64,000 bases of DNA, from contig JACNJS010000010.1 in assembly GCA_014382445.1 (NCBI GenBank), positions 84,198 to 148,197 of the forward strand, read 5' to 3'. The notes under the pieces are model-generated. The model saw only the letters and a program-made list of their open reading frames with translations. It was not told the origin of the DNA and ran no database searches. The translations under genes were made by a program, and so were the position numbers. This document shows positions 36,107 through 45,040 of the stretch, piece after piece (position 1 is the first letter of the stretch; each line of letters opens with the position of its first letter). This DNA comes from Bacteroidota bacterium (GTDB lineage Bacteria > Bacteroidota > Bacteroidia > Bacteroidales > F082).

Positions 36107-37078
36107 TTAGTCTAACGACTGCGTAGGGAGTTTCGACAAATTGAGAATTGTTTCAAATTCATCAGGACTTAGGTCGTTAAAGAAATAGAAAATCGGGTTG
36201 ATAGTACGTTTGTTTTTCCTTACTTCATAATGCAAGTGAGGTGCTGTTGATTTACCCGAGTTACCAACAGTAGCAATTATTTGCCCTCTCGTCACTTTAT
36301 CACCTCTTTTTACCATAATATCTCTATTATGAGCATAAAAAGTATGATATCCATATCCATGATCAATTGTTACGGTGTTTCCATAACCGCGGTTCGATCG
36401 TTTTGTATTCACAACAGTACCGGCGCCACTAGCATAAATAAGTGTACCCTGAGGTGCACTAAAATCAACACCGGAATGAAATTTCTTGATTTTGTAAATA
36501 GGATCAATTCTATAACCATAAAAAGAGGAGAGCCTCTTAAGCTCCTTATTGCTAACAGGTTGAATTGCTGGTATGCACGACAACATTTTTTCTTTATTCC
36601 TTGCCATATCATACACATCATCGAATGATTTTGACTGTACATACAATGCGCTGGCAATATTATCAAGTTTTTTAGCAGTTTCAATTAAAAGTTCAGAGTT
36701 ATTATAACCTTCAAGTTTTGCATAACGATCAACTCCACCAAAACCAGCCTGCCGTATAGTCTTCGGAATTGGTTCGGCCTCAAAAATAATTCGGTAAATA
36801 TTATCATCGCGGTCAGACATTTCATCCATAAGCGCCTGCAAATTGTCAAGTCTATGGTTCATAATCTGATACTGTAACTCATATTGTGAGAGTTCACTTT
36901 TAAGCATCCTTTCTTTTGGCGACTCAAAGAAAGTATAAGAGAAAATAATAATACCAAATGAAAACGCTAATGCTGTAATAAGAAAAAGCAATGTTTTGAA
37001 AATCCTCAACAACGGCGAAGTTCTTGTTGCCTCATATGAGAGCGATTTATCATTAAAAATGTACTTTGTCTTTGCCAT
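36107..37078 (-). CDS. M23-family peptidoglycan endopeptidase
   Basis: A 323-residue protein with one N-terminal membrane helix (~27-50), a coiled-coil-like region (~55-165) and a LytM-type domain (~185-300). The zinc ligands are His201 and Asp205 in HSGVDFSAP and His283 in HLH (281-283); HTFYAH (245-250) is also conserved. It would cut peptide cross-links in peptidoglycan from the periplasmic side of the inner membrane, or act in cell-wall turnover or division. It heads the minus-strand operon and is divergent from alaS across 96 bases. Confidence 0.92.
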   Translation of the reverse strand: MAKTKYIFNDKSLSYEATRTSPLLRIFKTLLFLITALAFSFGIIIFSYTFFESPKERMLKSELSQYELQYQIMNHRLDNLQALMDEMSDRDDNIYRIIFEAEPIPKTIRQAGFGGVDRYAKLEGYNNSELLIETAKKLDNIASALYVQSKSFDDVYDMARNKEKMLSCIPAIQPVSNKELKRLSSFYGYRIDPIYKIKKFHSGVDFSAPQGTLIYASGAGTVVNTKRSNRGYGNTVTIDHGYGYHTFYAHNRDIMVKRGDKVTRGQIIATVGNSGKSTAPHLHYEVRKNKRTINPIFYFFNDLSPDEFETILNLSKLPTQSLD

Positions 37079-37117
37079 AATTAAACTCGTTGAAAGTGCG
37101 AAATTAATTATTTAGGC

Positions 37118-37125
37118 TAAATTTG
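37118..37125 (+). promoter_or_regulatory. Candidate -7 element of the alaS promoter
   Basis: TAAATTTG matches TAnnTTTG and lies 49 bases before the alaS ATG in the 96-base divergent region. The nearest TTG upstream (37090) is 25 bases away, longer than usual. Confidence 0.33.
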
Positions 37126-37174
37126 CAATCTTAAAAAAATAAATATTTCAACATAGGAATGTTAACTGGCAGAT

Positions 37175-39826
37175 ATGAAGTCGATTGATATACGTAAATC
37201 TTTTCTTGCTTTTTTTGAAAGCAAGCAACATAAGATAGTTCCTTCCGCACCAATGGTAGTAAAAAACGATCCAACGTTAATGTTTACAAATGCCGGAATG
37301 AATCAGTTCAAAGATCTTTTTTTAGGCAACACTCCCGTTGTTAATTCACGGGTAGCCGACACTCAAAAATGTTTGAGAGTAAGCGGTAAACACAACGATC
37401 TTGAAGAAGTAGGACACGACACATACCATCACACTATGTTCGAGATGCTTGGCAACTGGTCGTTTGGTAACCCATCAGGAATTAGCAAGGGTTATTTTAA
37501 GAAAGAGGCAATTGGATATGCATGGGAACTTTTTACTAAGGTTTACGGAATTAGGCAGGATCAGCTTTATGTTACAGTTTTTGAAGGTGATAAACAGGAT
37601 GGACTTTCAGCCGACACTGAATCGTATAATATTTGGAAGCAATACCTGCCAGAAAGCAGAATCCTTCTCGGTTCTAAAAAAGATAATTTCTGGGAAATGG
37701 GCGAAACCGGTCCATGTGGACCATGCTCAGAGATTCATATTGACATAAGGACTTCTGAAGAAAGGGAAAAAATACCCGGTAACGAATTAATTAACAAAGA
37801 CCATCCCGAAGTTATTGAAATATGGAACCTCGTTTTTATCGAATTTAATCGGCTGGCAAATGGAAAATTAATGCCCCTTGCTGCCAAACATGTTGATACT
37901 GGAATGGGGTTTGAACGATTAGCCATGGTACTTCAAGGTGTACGTTCGAATTATGATACTGATATTTTCGCACCCATTATTAATGAAATTGCCAAACTTG
38001 CCGGTATAAGTTACGGCCAGATCAAAGAATCGGATATTGCAATGCGCGTAATGGCTGATCATGTGAGAGCCGTTGCCTTTGCTATTGCCGATGGACAGCT
38101 ACCCTCTAATAATGGAGCAGGATATGTTATACGAAGGATATTGCGAAGGGCTGTTCGATATGGTTTTACATTTCTAAATTTTGAAGAACCGGTACTTTAT
38201 AAAATACTTCCTGTTCTTGTTGAAGAAATGGGTGATGTTTTCCCTGAATTAAAGTCACAAAGTAATTTTATAAGTCAGGTGATCAGGGAAGAAGAAGTGG
38301 CATTTTTAAGAACACTTGACCATGGAATAAAAAAGTTTGATAAATATATAGAAACCCACCCCGATAAGAAACAAATCGACGGCGACTTTGCTTTCGAATT
38401 GTTTGATACTTTTGGCTTTCCTATTGACCTTACACAGCTCATTGCTCGCGAAAAAGGTATTACTATTGATATGGAAGGTTTTGCCAAAGGGCTTAATGCC
38501 CAGAAAACCCGCTCGCGAAATGCAGCTGAAATTGATGCCGGAGACTGGATTACAGTACGTGAACAAGATAATCCAGATAGCTATCATGAAGATTTTGTGG
38601 GTTTTCAACTACTTGAAACCATAACAAATATTAAAAAATACCGGAAAGTAGTCAGCAGCAAGAAAACAAGCTATGAAGTAATTCTCGGTACAACTCCATT
38701 TTATGCAGAGTCGGGAGGACAGGTAGGTGATAGGGGAACATTGAGTTCGGGAAACGAAACATTACAAGTTATTGATACGAAGAAGGAAAATAATCAAATT
38801 GTTCATATCGTTACTTCGGAACCACAGTTTCCTGAAAGTGAGCTCCTTGCAAAAGTAGACGAAAAGAAAAGAAAACTTACAACTGCTAATCATAGTGCCA
38901 CTCATTTGATGCATGCAGCCCTTCGAAAAGTACTTGGTGGTCATGTTGAGCAAAAAGGCTCGCTTGTTAATGAAGATAAGGTACGTTTTGATTTTTCTCA
39001 CTTTAGCAAAATGACAGGATCCGAAATAAAAGAAGTGGAAAGAATCGTAAACAACCAAATAAGAGAAAATATATCAGGAGATATAAAACAAGATATTCCA
39101 ATGGCTGATGCACAGGAAATGGGAGCTATTGCACTTTTTGGTGAAAAATACGGTGACAAAGTTAGGGTAGTTTCTTTTAATCCAGATTTCTCGGTTGAAT
39201 TATGTGGTGGTACTCATGTTGTTTCAACCGGTAATATTGGTTTTTTTAAGATACTATCCGAAAGCGGTATTGCTGCTGGCGTGAGAAGAATAGAAGCTGT
39301 TACCGGTGAAAAAGCCGAAGGGCATGTGTATAACCAGGTTGAAACTTTGAATTCGATCAAAGACTTATTTAAAAACCAACCTGATACCTTGCTTGCTGTT
39401 AATAACGTTATTGATCAACGACATAGACTGGAAAAAGAAATCAAGAACATTCAAAAAAAGCAGGCACTACAAACTGCGGATTCTTTAATTAATAGTGCAG
39501 AAGTAATATCTGATATTAAGTTTGTTAGCTCCAAAACTAACCTTGAGTTTAATCAGGCTAAAAGCCTCGCCCAAAAGATTCGCTCTAGTGGTGAAAATAT
39601 CGTTACTATATTATCAACTCAAAATAATGAGAAAATAAACCTCATCATTTCAATATCTGACAAATTGGTTGCTTCTCACGGATTAAATGCCGGCGATATA
39701 GTTAAAGAAATTTCACATTATATATCCGGTAGTGGTGGCGGACAGCCATTTTTAGCTACTGCAGGAGGAAAAGATGCATCGGGCATTGAAGCTGCATTTG
39801 ATGCTGCCAGAACCCTTATTAAGTAA
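37175..39826 (+). CDS. alaS: Alanine-tRNA ligase
   Basis: An 883-residue cytoplasmic enzyme charging tRNA-Ala, normal length. Class II core motifs fill ~1-360 (RKSFLAFFESKQHKIVPSAPM, TFTNAGMNQFKD type block, GGNNGAGYVIRRILRRA). The editing domain has the HxxxH zinc site in NHSATHLMHAAL and the CGGTH motif. The C-terminal DHHA1-like GSGGGQPFLATAGG is at the end. It is divergent from the M23 gene, an arrangement conserved in many Bacteroidota. Confidence 0.98.
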   Translation: MKSIDIRKSFLAFFESKQHKIVPSAPMVVKNDPTLMFTNAGMNQFKDLFLGNTPVVNSRVADTQKCLRVSGKHNDLEEVGHDTYHHTMFEMLGNWSFGNPSGISKGYFKKEAIGYAWELFTKVYGIRQDQLYVTVFEGDKQDGLSADTESYNIWKQYLPESRILLGSKKDNFWEMGETGPCGPCSEIHIDIRTSEEREKIPGNELINKDHPEVIEIWNLVFIEFNRLANGKLMPLAAKHVDTGMGFERLAMVLQGVRSNYDTDIFAPIINEIAKLAGISYGQIKESDIAMRVMADHVRAVAFAIADGQLPSNNGAGYVIRRILRRAVRYGFTFLNFEEPVLYKILPVLVEEMGDVFPELKSQSNFISQVIREEEVAFLRTLDHGIKKFDKYIETHPDKKQIDGDFAFELFDTFGFPIDLTQLIAREKGITIDMEGFAKGLNAQKTRSRNAAEIDAGDWITVREQDNPDSYHEDFVGFQLLETITNIKKYRKVVSSKKTSYEVILGTTPFYAESGGQVGDRGTLSSGNETLQVIDTKKENNQIVHIVTSEPQFPESELLAKVDEKKRKLTTANHSATHLMHAALRKVLGGHVEQKGSLVNEDKVRFDFSHFSKMTGSEIKEVERIVNNQIRENISGDIKQDIPMADAQEMGAIALFGEKYGDKVRVVSFNPDFSVELCGGTHVVSTGNIGFFKILSESGIAAGVRRIEAVTGEKAEGHVYNQVETLNSIKDLFKNQPDTLLAVNNVIDQRHRLEKEIKNIQKKQALQTADSLINSAEVISDIKFVSSKTNLEFNQAKSLAQKIRSSGENIVTILSTQNNEKINLIISISDKLVASHGLNAGDIVKEISHYISGSGGGQPFLATAGGKDASGIEAAFDAARTLIK

Positions 39827-39854
39827 TTTATAATGACAAAATACCAGTTGATTA

Positions 39855-39901
39855 AATGAGAGAACGAATCAGTCAACTACACACCTAAGCATTCTCTCAT
39901 T
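39855..39901. terminator. Possible bidirectional terminator between alaS and the DUF2723 gene
   Basis: A perfect 10-base inverted repeat (AATGAGAGAA at 39855-39864, TTCTCTCATT at 39892-39901) with a 27-base loop lies between the two convergent genes. The stem is AT-rich, the loop long and the flanking T-run poor, so it is only a weak candidate. Confidence 0.3.
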
Positions 39902-39922
39902 AATTCATTTATTCATTTAATA

Positions 39923-42900
39923 CTACTGCAATTGCAAAGCAGCTATGTGATTATAAAACGATTCTTCAAGCTCTTTTGATAACTCCTCCTGTTTATTTTG
40001 ATTTGTTAGCTGAATTAATCTTTGCATAACTGCCATAGATTCCTGAACATCATCCTGATATTGAGCTGCAAACTTATCACTTAACGAGCTGTAATATGCC
40101 AAATCTTCTTCATATCTTTCAGCAATCTGCCTTACAAGGTTACTTGCTTTTTCAGTAGCCCCAGATTGATAATAAAAATCAGCCCATGAAATCATGTAAT
40201 AATCAAAGGGGAATTTATTTGAAGGAAATAACTCAATTCCTCTGTCGAGTACCTTTACTACGGAATCATATTTGCGTTGGTTTAGCAAGGCCTGAGCAAG
40301 GCGCACATAGTTTTGCTTAGCCATACCTGAGTTACGGTCACTTTCCCTGTCAACAGTTACATCATCTTCATTTAATCTGCCCCATGTTACATTGTCAGCC
40401 ATAATTACTTCATAAGTCCGGTCGGCGTTAACTCCGCCAATTTTCTTTATAAATTCATCAGCAATTGTTGGTTTAAAACGATAAACAACACCCTCCAGGT
40501 GGCAAAACTTATCAACATCAAGCACCTTACTATGGCTATTTGGATTTGCAAAATAAATCGGTCTTTTCCAGTTATTTGTAGCAATAAGGTCGAGAAGCAT
40601 CAGGTCGTTTCTAAAAAGTCCTCCTTGTCTAACTGTCCAGGTAATCGTATCAACTATCATTGCAGAATCTTTAGCTCCTACAGTTCCTGAAGCTATAACT
40701 GCTTCTTTATCAATAGGCAGTATTAATTTCTTGGCAGGCAAGTAATCAATCCAATCGCCACTTTGAAGAGGTACCCTGGTTCCTTTATTATCATTCTCAA
40801 TAAACCTGATGGCGTCCAAAAGTTCTGCTTCCTCTAATCGTTCAAACACAGGTACATAGCCGCCTTCTTTTTTATAAAAATCCTGATTTATTGTAAGTGG
40901 CAATCGATCAGAGTCATAAACTTTCCTCCCCATCTGGTTTACATACCAATCACCCGAAGAAAGCATATAATTAACAACTCTCACATCGGTGCGGTAATCC
41001 TCTACTTCCTGTACATACCAAAGTGGGAAAGTATCATTATCTCCATTAGTAAACAATATAGCATTTGGTTCACATGAGTCTAAGTACATTTTAGCAAAAT
41101 CGGCTGCAGCATATTTCCCTGAACGATCATGGGCATCCCATCCTTGCTCAGCCATTATACCGGGTACCAATATTATACTTCCTAATGAAACAATAATTGC
41201 GGCTATTACTTTGTTGCCCATTTTCTTTTGTAAAGCATTATAAAGACCAAGAACTCCGAGGCCAATCCAGATGGCAAATGCATAAAAAGAACCGGCATAA
41301 GCATAATCACGCTCTCTGGGCTGCAATGGTGTTTGGTTTAAATAAACTATTATCGCAAGTCCTGTCATAATAAATAATAGCGAAACTATCCAGGTATCTT
41401 TTTTACTCCGGCTAAGTTGGAAGAAAAAGCCTATCAATCCTAGTATCAACGGAAGAAAATAAAACTGTGTCTTGGCAGGATTTTTCATACTTGAAGGAAG
41501 GTTGCTTTGATCTCCCAAACGCATTGAATCAATGAAGTTTATTCCACTAATCCAGTTTCCATGTTGAATTTCACCCTGACTTTCAATGTTATTCTGCCTT
41601 CCGGCAAAATTCCACATAAAGTATCGCACATACATGAAGTTAAATTGGTAGGTGAAGAAAAATTTGAGATTTTCACCATATGTTGGCCGATATAATATTT
41701 TAGTGCCACCTTTGTCGTCGGAAACACTAATAGGCCTGCCTTTCACATCTCCAAAATGCTCATATAGCTTAATATGTGAGGGTTTTGTGTTACTCCACAT
41801 TCGTGGAAAAATTGTCATAAAACGTTCATCATACACCGAAACTACTCCTTTTCTATCATCCTTAACAATGTACTTACCATTCTTTTCATCTTTCATGTAA
41901 ACAGGGTTTCCGTCACCATGATCAACAACTGGAGCATTATAATATTGGCCGTAGAATATTGGCCATGTACCATATTGCTCGCGATTTAAATATGCCAGCA
42001 TGCTAATTGCGTCCTTCGGATCATTTTCGTTTATAGGAGTGTTAGCATTAGCTCTGATTATAAGCATAAAGAATGATGAATAACCAACTAATATGAACAC
42101 TACTGCAAGGATTGCAGTGTTCAAAATTACTTTGCCTTTTTTTGAAGTATAAATCAAACCACTAACTATTACTGCCGTAATTAACAAGAAATAAATTATT
42201 GTACCTGTATTAAAAGGTAACCCCATGCTATTAACAAAGAAAAGTTCGAATTTTCCTGCAAACTCAACAATTCCCGGAATGATCATATACATTATCACTA
42301 CTAAAATAGCAAGTGATATGATGCCGGCAGTAATAAATCCTTTATGCGAGTAAGTGTACTTTTTGTAATAGTATACATATACAATAGCCGGAATAGCAAG
42401 TAAATTCAGTAGGTGAACGCCAATCGAAAGTCCCATAATATAGGATATTAATAACAACCAACGAAAACCGGTGCGATGATCTGCAACTTCTTCCCATCTT
42501 AATATTGCCCAGAAAACAACAGCCGTGAATAACGACGACATGGCATACACTTCACCTTCAACGGCCGAAAACCAAAACGAATCGCTAAAAGTATAAGCTA
42601 ACGAACCAACTACACCGGCTCCAAGTATAGCCCAGCCTTCAGCAGTTTGAGGAATATTATTACCTGATTTAACCATAATCTTTTTGGCCAGCATGGTAAT
42701 AGTCCAAAACAGGAATAGAATTGTAAAACTGCTCGATAGTGCGGACATTATATTTATCATCAGGGCAACATTCTCAAGATTACCAAAAGCAAAAAGTGAA
42801 AAGAAGCGACCCAATAACTGAAATAGCGGTGCTCCGGGAGGATGTCCTACCTGCAATTTATATGCCGTAGCAATATACTCTCCACAGTCCCACCAGCTAG

Positions 42901-42994
42901 CCGTGGGCTCAAGAGTTAAAAAGTAAACCGTAGTTGCTATTGCAAAAACAATCCATCCAAATAAATTATTGAGTTTTTTGAAATTTTCCATCAT
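39923..42994 (-). CDS. DUF2723 (TMEM260-like) polytopic membrane protein, probable GT-C-fold glycosyltransferase
   Basis: A 1023-residue protein. The first ~600 residues hold about a dozen membrane helices and the DUF2723 signature: YFLTLEPTASWWDCGEYIATAYKLQVGHPPGAPLF in parts at ~23-58, with the acidic DCGEY typical of GT-C enzymes' first loop. A soluble domain follows (~610-880, with NGDNDTFPLWYVQEVEDYRTDVRVVN) and TPR-like helices end it (~900-1000). The human homologue TMEM260 is a protein O-mannosyltransferase, so this may be the bacterial protein glycosyltransferase of the general O-glycosylation system; that transfer of function is inference. Single gene, convergent with alaS. Confidence 0.82.
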   Translation of the reverse strand: MMENFKKLNNLFGWIVFAIATTVYFLTLEPTASWWDCGEYIATAYKLQVGHPPGAPLFQLLGRFFSLFAFGNLENVALMINIMSALSSSFTILFLFWTITMLAKKIMVKSGNNIPQTAEGWAILGAGVVGSLAYTFSDSFWFSAVEGEVYAMSSLFTAVVFWAILRWEEVADHRTGFRWLLLISYIMGLSIGVHLLNLLAIPAIVYVYYYKKYTYSHKGFITAGIISLAILVVIMYMIIPGIVEFAGKFELFFVNSMGLPFNTGTIIYFLLITAVIVSGLIYTSKKGKVILNTAILAVVFILVGYSSFFMLIIRANANTPINENDPKDAISMLAYLNREQYGTWPIFYGQYYNAPVVDHGDGNPVYMKDEKNGKYIVKDDRKGVVSVYDERFMTIFPRMWSNTKPSHIKLYEHFGDVKGRPISVSDDKGGTKILYRPTYGENLKFFFTYQFNFMYVRYFMWNFAGRQNNIESQGEIQHGNWISGINFIDSMRLGDQSNLPSSMKNPAKTQFYFLPLILGLIGFFFQLSRSKKDTWIVSLLFIMTGLAIIVYLNQTPLQPRERDYAYAGSFYAFAIWIGLGVLGLYNALQKKMGNKVIAAIIVSLGSIILVPGIMAEQGWDAHDRSGKYAAADFAKMYLDSCEPNAILFTNGDNDTFPLWYVQEVEDYRTDVRVVNYMLSSGDWYVNQMGRKVYDSDRLPLTINQDFYKKEGGYVPVFERLEEAELLDAIRFIENDNKGTRVPLQSGDWIDYLPAKKLILPIDKEAVIASGTVGAKDSAMIVDTITWTVRQGGLFRNDLMLLDLIATNNWKRPIYFANPNSHSKVLDVDKFCHLEGVVYRFKPTIADEFIKKIGGVNADRTYEVIMADNVTWGRLNEDDVTVDRESDRNSGMAKQNYVRLAQALLNQRKYDSVVKVLDRGIELFPSNKFPFDYYMISWADFYYQSGATEKASNLVRQIAERYEEDLAYYSSLSDKFAAQYQDDVQESMAVMQRLIQLTNQNKQEELSKELEESFYNHIAALQLQ

Positions 42995-43102
42995 GAGTAA
43001 TATTATCCTTTGAAAATTTTTATGCGAAAATATACAATTTAATCAAATAGCATTTTTAAATCTGTTTGATTTTAACACAATTTAATATTTTAGGAGTAAA
43101 AG

Positions 43103-43132
43103 TTTGCAATCAAAAAAAATGAAGTATCTTTG
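43103..43132 (+). promoter_or_regulatory. Promoter of the tRNA-Gln / rimP-nusA-infB unit
   Basis: TTTG at 43103-43106, an 18-base spacer, and TATCTTTG at 43125-43132 give a full match to the Bacteroidota vegetative promoter (TTTG ... TAnnTTTG). The expected start point lies just before the tRNA 5' end at 43143. This is the clearest promoter in the window. Confidence 0.77.
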
Positions 43133-43142
43133 CGCCCCGAAA

Positions 43143-43213
43143 TGTCCGATGGTGTAACGGCAGCACTGCAGATTTTGATTCTGCCTGTCCAGGTTCGAAT
43201 CCTGGTCGGACAA
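43143..43213 (+). tRNA. tRNA-Gln (anticodon UUG)
   Basis: The 71-base sequence folds into a cloverleaf: acceptor stem TGTCCGA/TCGGACA (43143-43149 with 43206-43212), a short D arm, anticodon stem GCAGA/TCTGC around the loop TTTTGAT (anticodon TTG), and T arm CCAGG-TTCGAAT-CCTGG. Discriminator base A follows; CCA is not encoded. It lies directly downstream of the promoter and upstream of an intrinsic terminator. Confidence 0.96.
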
Positions 43214-43232
43214 CGGTTAAGATGAAAGGTTG

Positions 43233-43259
43233 AAGGGGGCGGTAGTCCCCTCTTTTTTT
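43233..43259 (+). terminator. Intrinsic terminator between tRNA-Gln and rimP
   Basis: AGGGGG (43234-43239) pairs with TCCCCT (43246-43251) around the loop CGGTAG, followed by C and seven T (43253-43259). It sits three bases before the rimP ATG. It should end the tRNA transcript; the rimP operon must be reached by read-through or regulated antitermination, because no other promoter fits in between. Confidence 0.82.
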
Positions 43260-43262
43260 GAA

Positions 43263-43724
43263 ATGATAAATAAAGATTATATATCAAAATTGGCTAACGA
43301 ATGTTTGCTGGGAAGCGAAAGATTTGTTGTTGGTATTAATATCAGTTCTGATAACAAAATTAGAGTATTTATTGATGGGGATAGAGGTGTAAATATTGAT
43401 CATTGTGTGGAAGTAAGCCGGCATATTGAAAAAAACTTTGATCGCGACAAAGAAGATTTTGAACTAAACGTTTCTTCAGCGGGTGTTGACCAGCCATTTG
43501 TTTTATTAAGACAGTACACAAATAATATAAATAACAAAGTAAAAGTTACTTATAACAATGGCGATGTTATTAAAGGTGTGCTACAAAATGCTGATAATAA
43601 CAGGATTGAAATTTTGGAAGAAATTAAAAGCAAATACAAAAAAAATACACTTACCTCATTTGGAAATGTTATTTCAATTCCAATGAGCAACATCAAGGAG
43701 ACAAAGAGAATTATTACTTTTTAA
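43263..43724 (+). CDS. rimP: Ribosome maturation factor RimP
   Basis: The ATG at 43263 gives 153 residues (MINKDYISKLANECLLG). A longer reading from 43230 is rejected because its first codons run through the terminator stem. The protein has the RimP alpha/beta N-domain (RVFIDGDRGVNIDHCVEVSRHIEKNFD ... FELNVSSAGVDQPF) and a Sm-like C-domain (KVKVTYNNGDVIKGVLQ). It helps assemble the 30S subunit. The nusA ATG follows 23 bases after its stop, and the order rimP-nusA-infB is widely conserved. Confidence 0.95.
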   Translation: MINKDYISKLANECLLGSERFVVGINISSDNKIRVFIDGDRGVNIDHCVEVSRHIEKNFDRDKEDFELNVSSAGVDQPFVLLRQYTNNINNKVKVTYNNGDVIKGVLQNADNNRIEILEEIKSKYKKNTLTSFGNVISIPMSNIKETKRIITF

Positions 43725-43747
43725 CGATTACTGAAAAAAATAGTACG

Positions 43748-44983
43748 ATGGACAACATGAATCTTGTTGAAACTTTTTCGGAGTTTAAAGAATTTAAAAA
43801 TATTGACCGCGAAACAATGATGCGCATATTGGAAGATGTTTTTCACAGTATGCTGACAAAGAAATTTGGTGAAGAAAGTCATTTCGACATTATAGTAAAT
43901 ATCGACAAGGGAGATCTTGAGATATGGCATTATCAAGAAATTGTTGAAGATGGGCAAGTTGTGGATGAAAATTTACAAATAGCTTTCTCTGATGCGATAA
44001 AAGTTGAGCCGGATTTTGAAGTAGGGGAAGAATTTTCGAGGCAAATTCGCCTTTCCGATTTCGGGCGACGTGAAGTGTTATCAATACGACAAAATCTCGT
44101 TTCCCGGATACTTGATTATGAAAAAGATAACGTTTACAGAAAATACAAGGAGAGTGTTGGTGATATTATAACAGGTGAAATATACCAGGTATGGAAAAAA
44201 GAAATTCTTATCCTCGATGATGAAGGAATAGAGCTTATCCTTCCAAAATCTGAACAAATACCATCTGATTATTTCAGAAAAGGAGATTCAATAAGAGCTG
44301 TTATTGTTAAAGTTGACATGAGGAACAATTCACCTGTTATTGTGCTTTCACGAACTTCAACTATTTTTCTTGAAAGACTTTTTGAAGCTGAGGTTCCTGA
44401 GGTTTATGATGGCTTAATTACAATCAAAAACATTGTACGTGTACCTGGTGAACGAGCAAAAATAGCTGTTGAATCATATGATGACCGTATCGATCCGGTT
44501 GGTGCATGTGTGGGCATGAAAGGATCAAGGATTCATGGGATTGTACGCGAGCTGAAGAATGAAAATATTGATGTAATCAACTATACTAACAATACTTCTT
44601 TATATATCCAAAGAGCATTATCGCCTGCAAAAATTACTTCAATTAAAGTTGACGATGAAACTATGAGAGCTGAAGTGTTTATGAAACCCGACCAAGTTTC
44701 GCTGGCTATTGGTAAAGGAGGATTTAATATAAAACTTGCAGGTAAATTAACTGGCTATGAGATTGACGTTTATCGCGACAGCGATTCAGAATCTGAAGAC
44801 GTTGATCTTACAGAATTTAGTGATGAAATCGATCAATGGATTATTGATGAACTTAAGGCAATTGGGTGCGATACAGCAAAGAGCGTACTGGAGTTGGACA
44901 AAAAGGAGTTGGTTATCAGAACTGATCTTGAAGAAGAAACAATACTTGAAGTGTTACGTATTCTGAAATCGGAATTTGAATAA
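43748..44983 (+). CDS. nusA: Transcription elongation/termination factor NusA
   Basis: A 411-residue protein that binds RNA polymerase and controls pausing, termination and antitermination. Domains are NusA N-domain (~1-125), S1 (~135-200, GDIITGEIYQVWKKEILILDD), KH1 (~230-300, RAKIAVESYDDRIDPVGACVGMKGSRI) and KH2 (~300-350, VSLAIGKGGFNIKLAGKLTGYEIDV). It is shorter than the 495-residue E. coli protein because it ends after a single helical C-terminal segment. Second gene of the operon behind tRNA-Gln; NusA is known to autoregulate this operon in E. coli. Confidence 0.97.
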   Translation: MDNMNLVETFSEFKEFKNIDRETMMRILEDVFHSMLTKKFGEESHFDIIVNIDKGDLEIWHYQEIVEDGQVVDENLQIAFSDAIKVEPDFEVGEEFSRQIRLSDFGRREVLSIRQNLVSRILDYEKDNVYRKYKESVGDIITGEIYQVWKKEILILDDEGIELILPKSEQIPSDYFRKGDSIRAVIVKVDMRNNSPVIVLSRTSTIFLERLFEAEVPEVYDGLITIKNIVRVPGERAKIAVESYDDRIDPVGACVGMKGSRIHGIVRELKNENIDVINYTNNTSLYIQRALSPAKITSIKVDDETMRAEVFMKPDQVSLAIGKGGFNIKLAGKLTGYEIDVYRDSDSESEDVDLTEFSDEIDQWIIDELKAIGCDTAKSVLELDKKELVIRTDLEEETILEVLRILKSEFE

Positions 44984-45040
44984 AAATAGTATTTTTACGC
45001 AGATCATAAAGGTTTACGTTTGAATAAACGAAATAATTGT

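Noticed and set aside
43230-43262. Upstream start for rimP adding 11 residues
   Set aside because: The added codons are the terminator stem and T-run; family alignment begins at 43263.
43090-43287. 65-codon minus-strand reading frame
   Set aside because: It is the reverse complement of the tRNA-Gln gene and its terminator.
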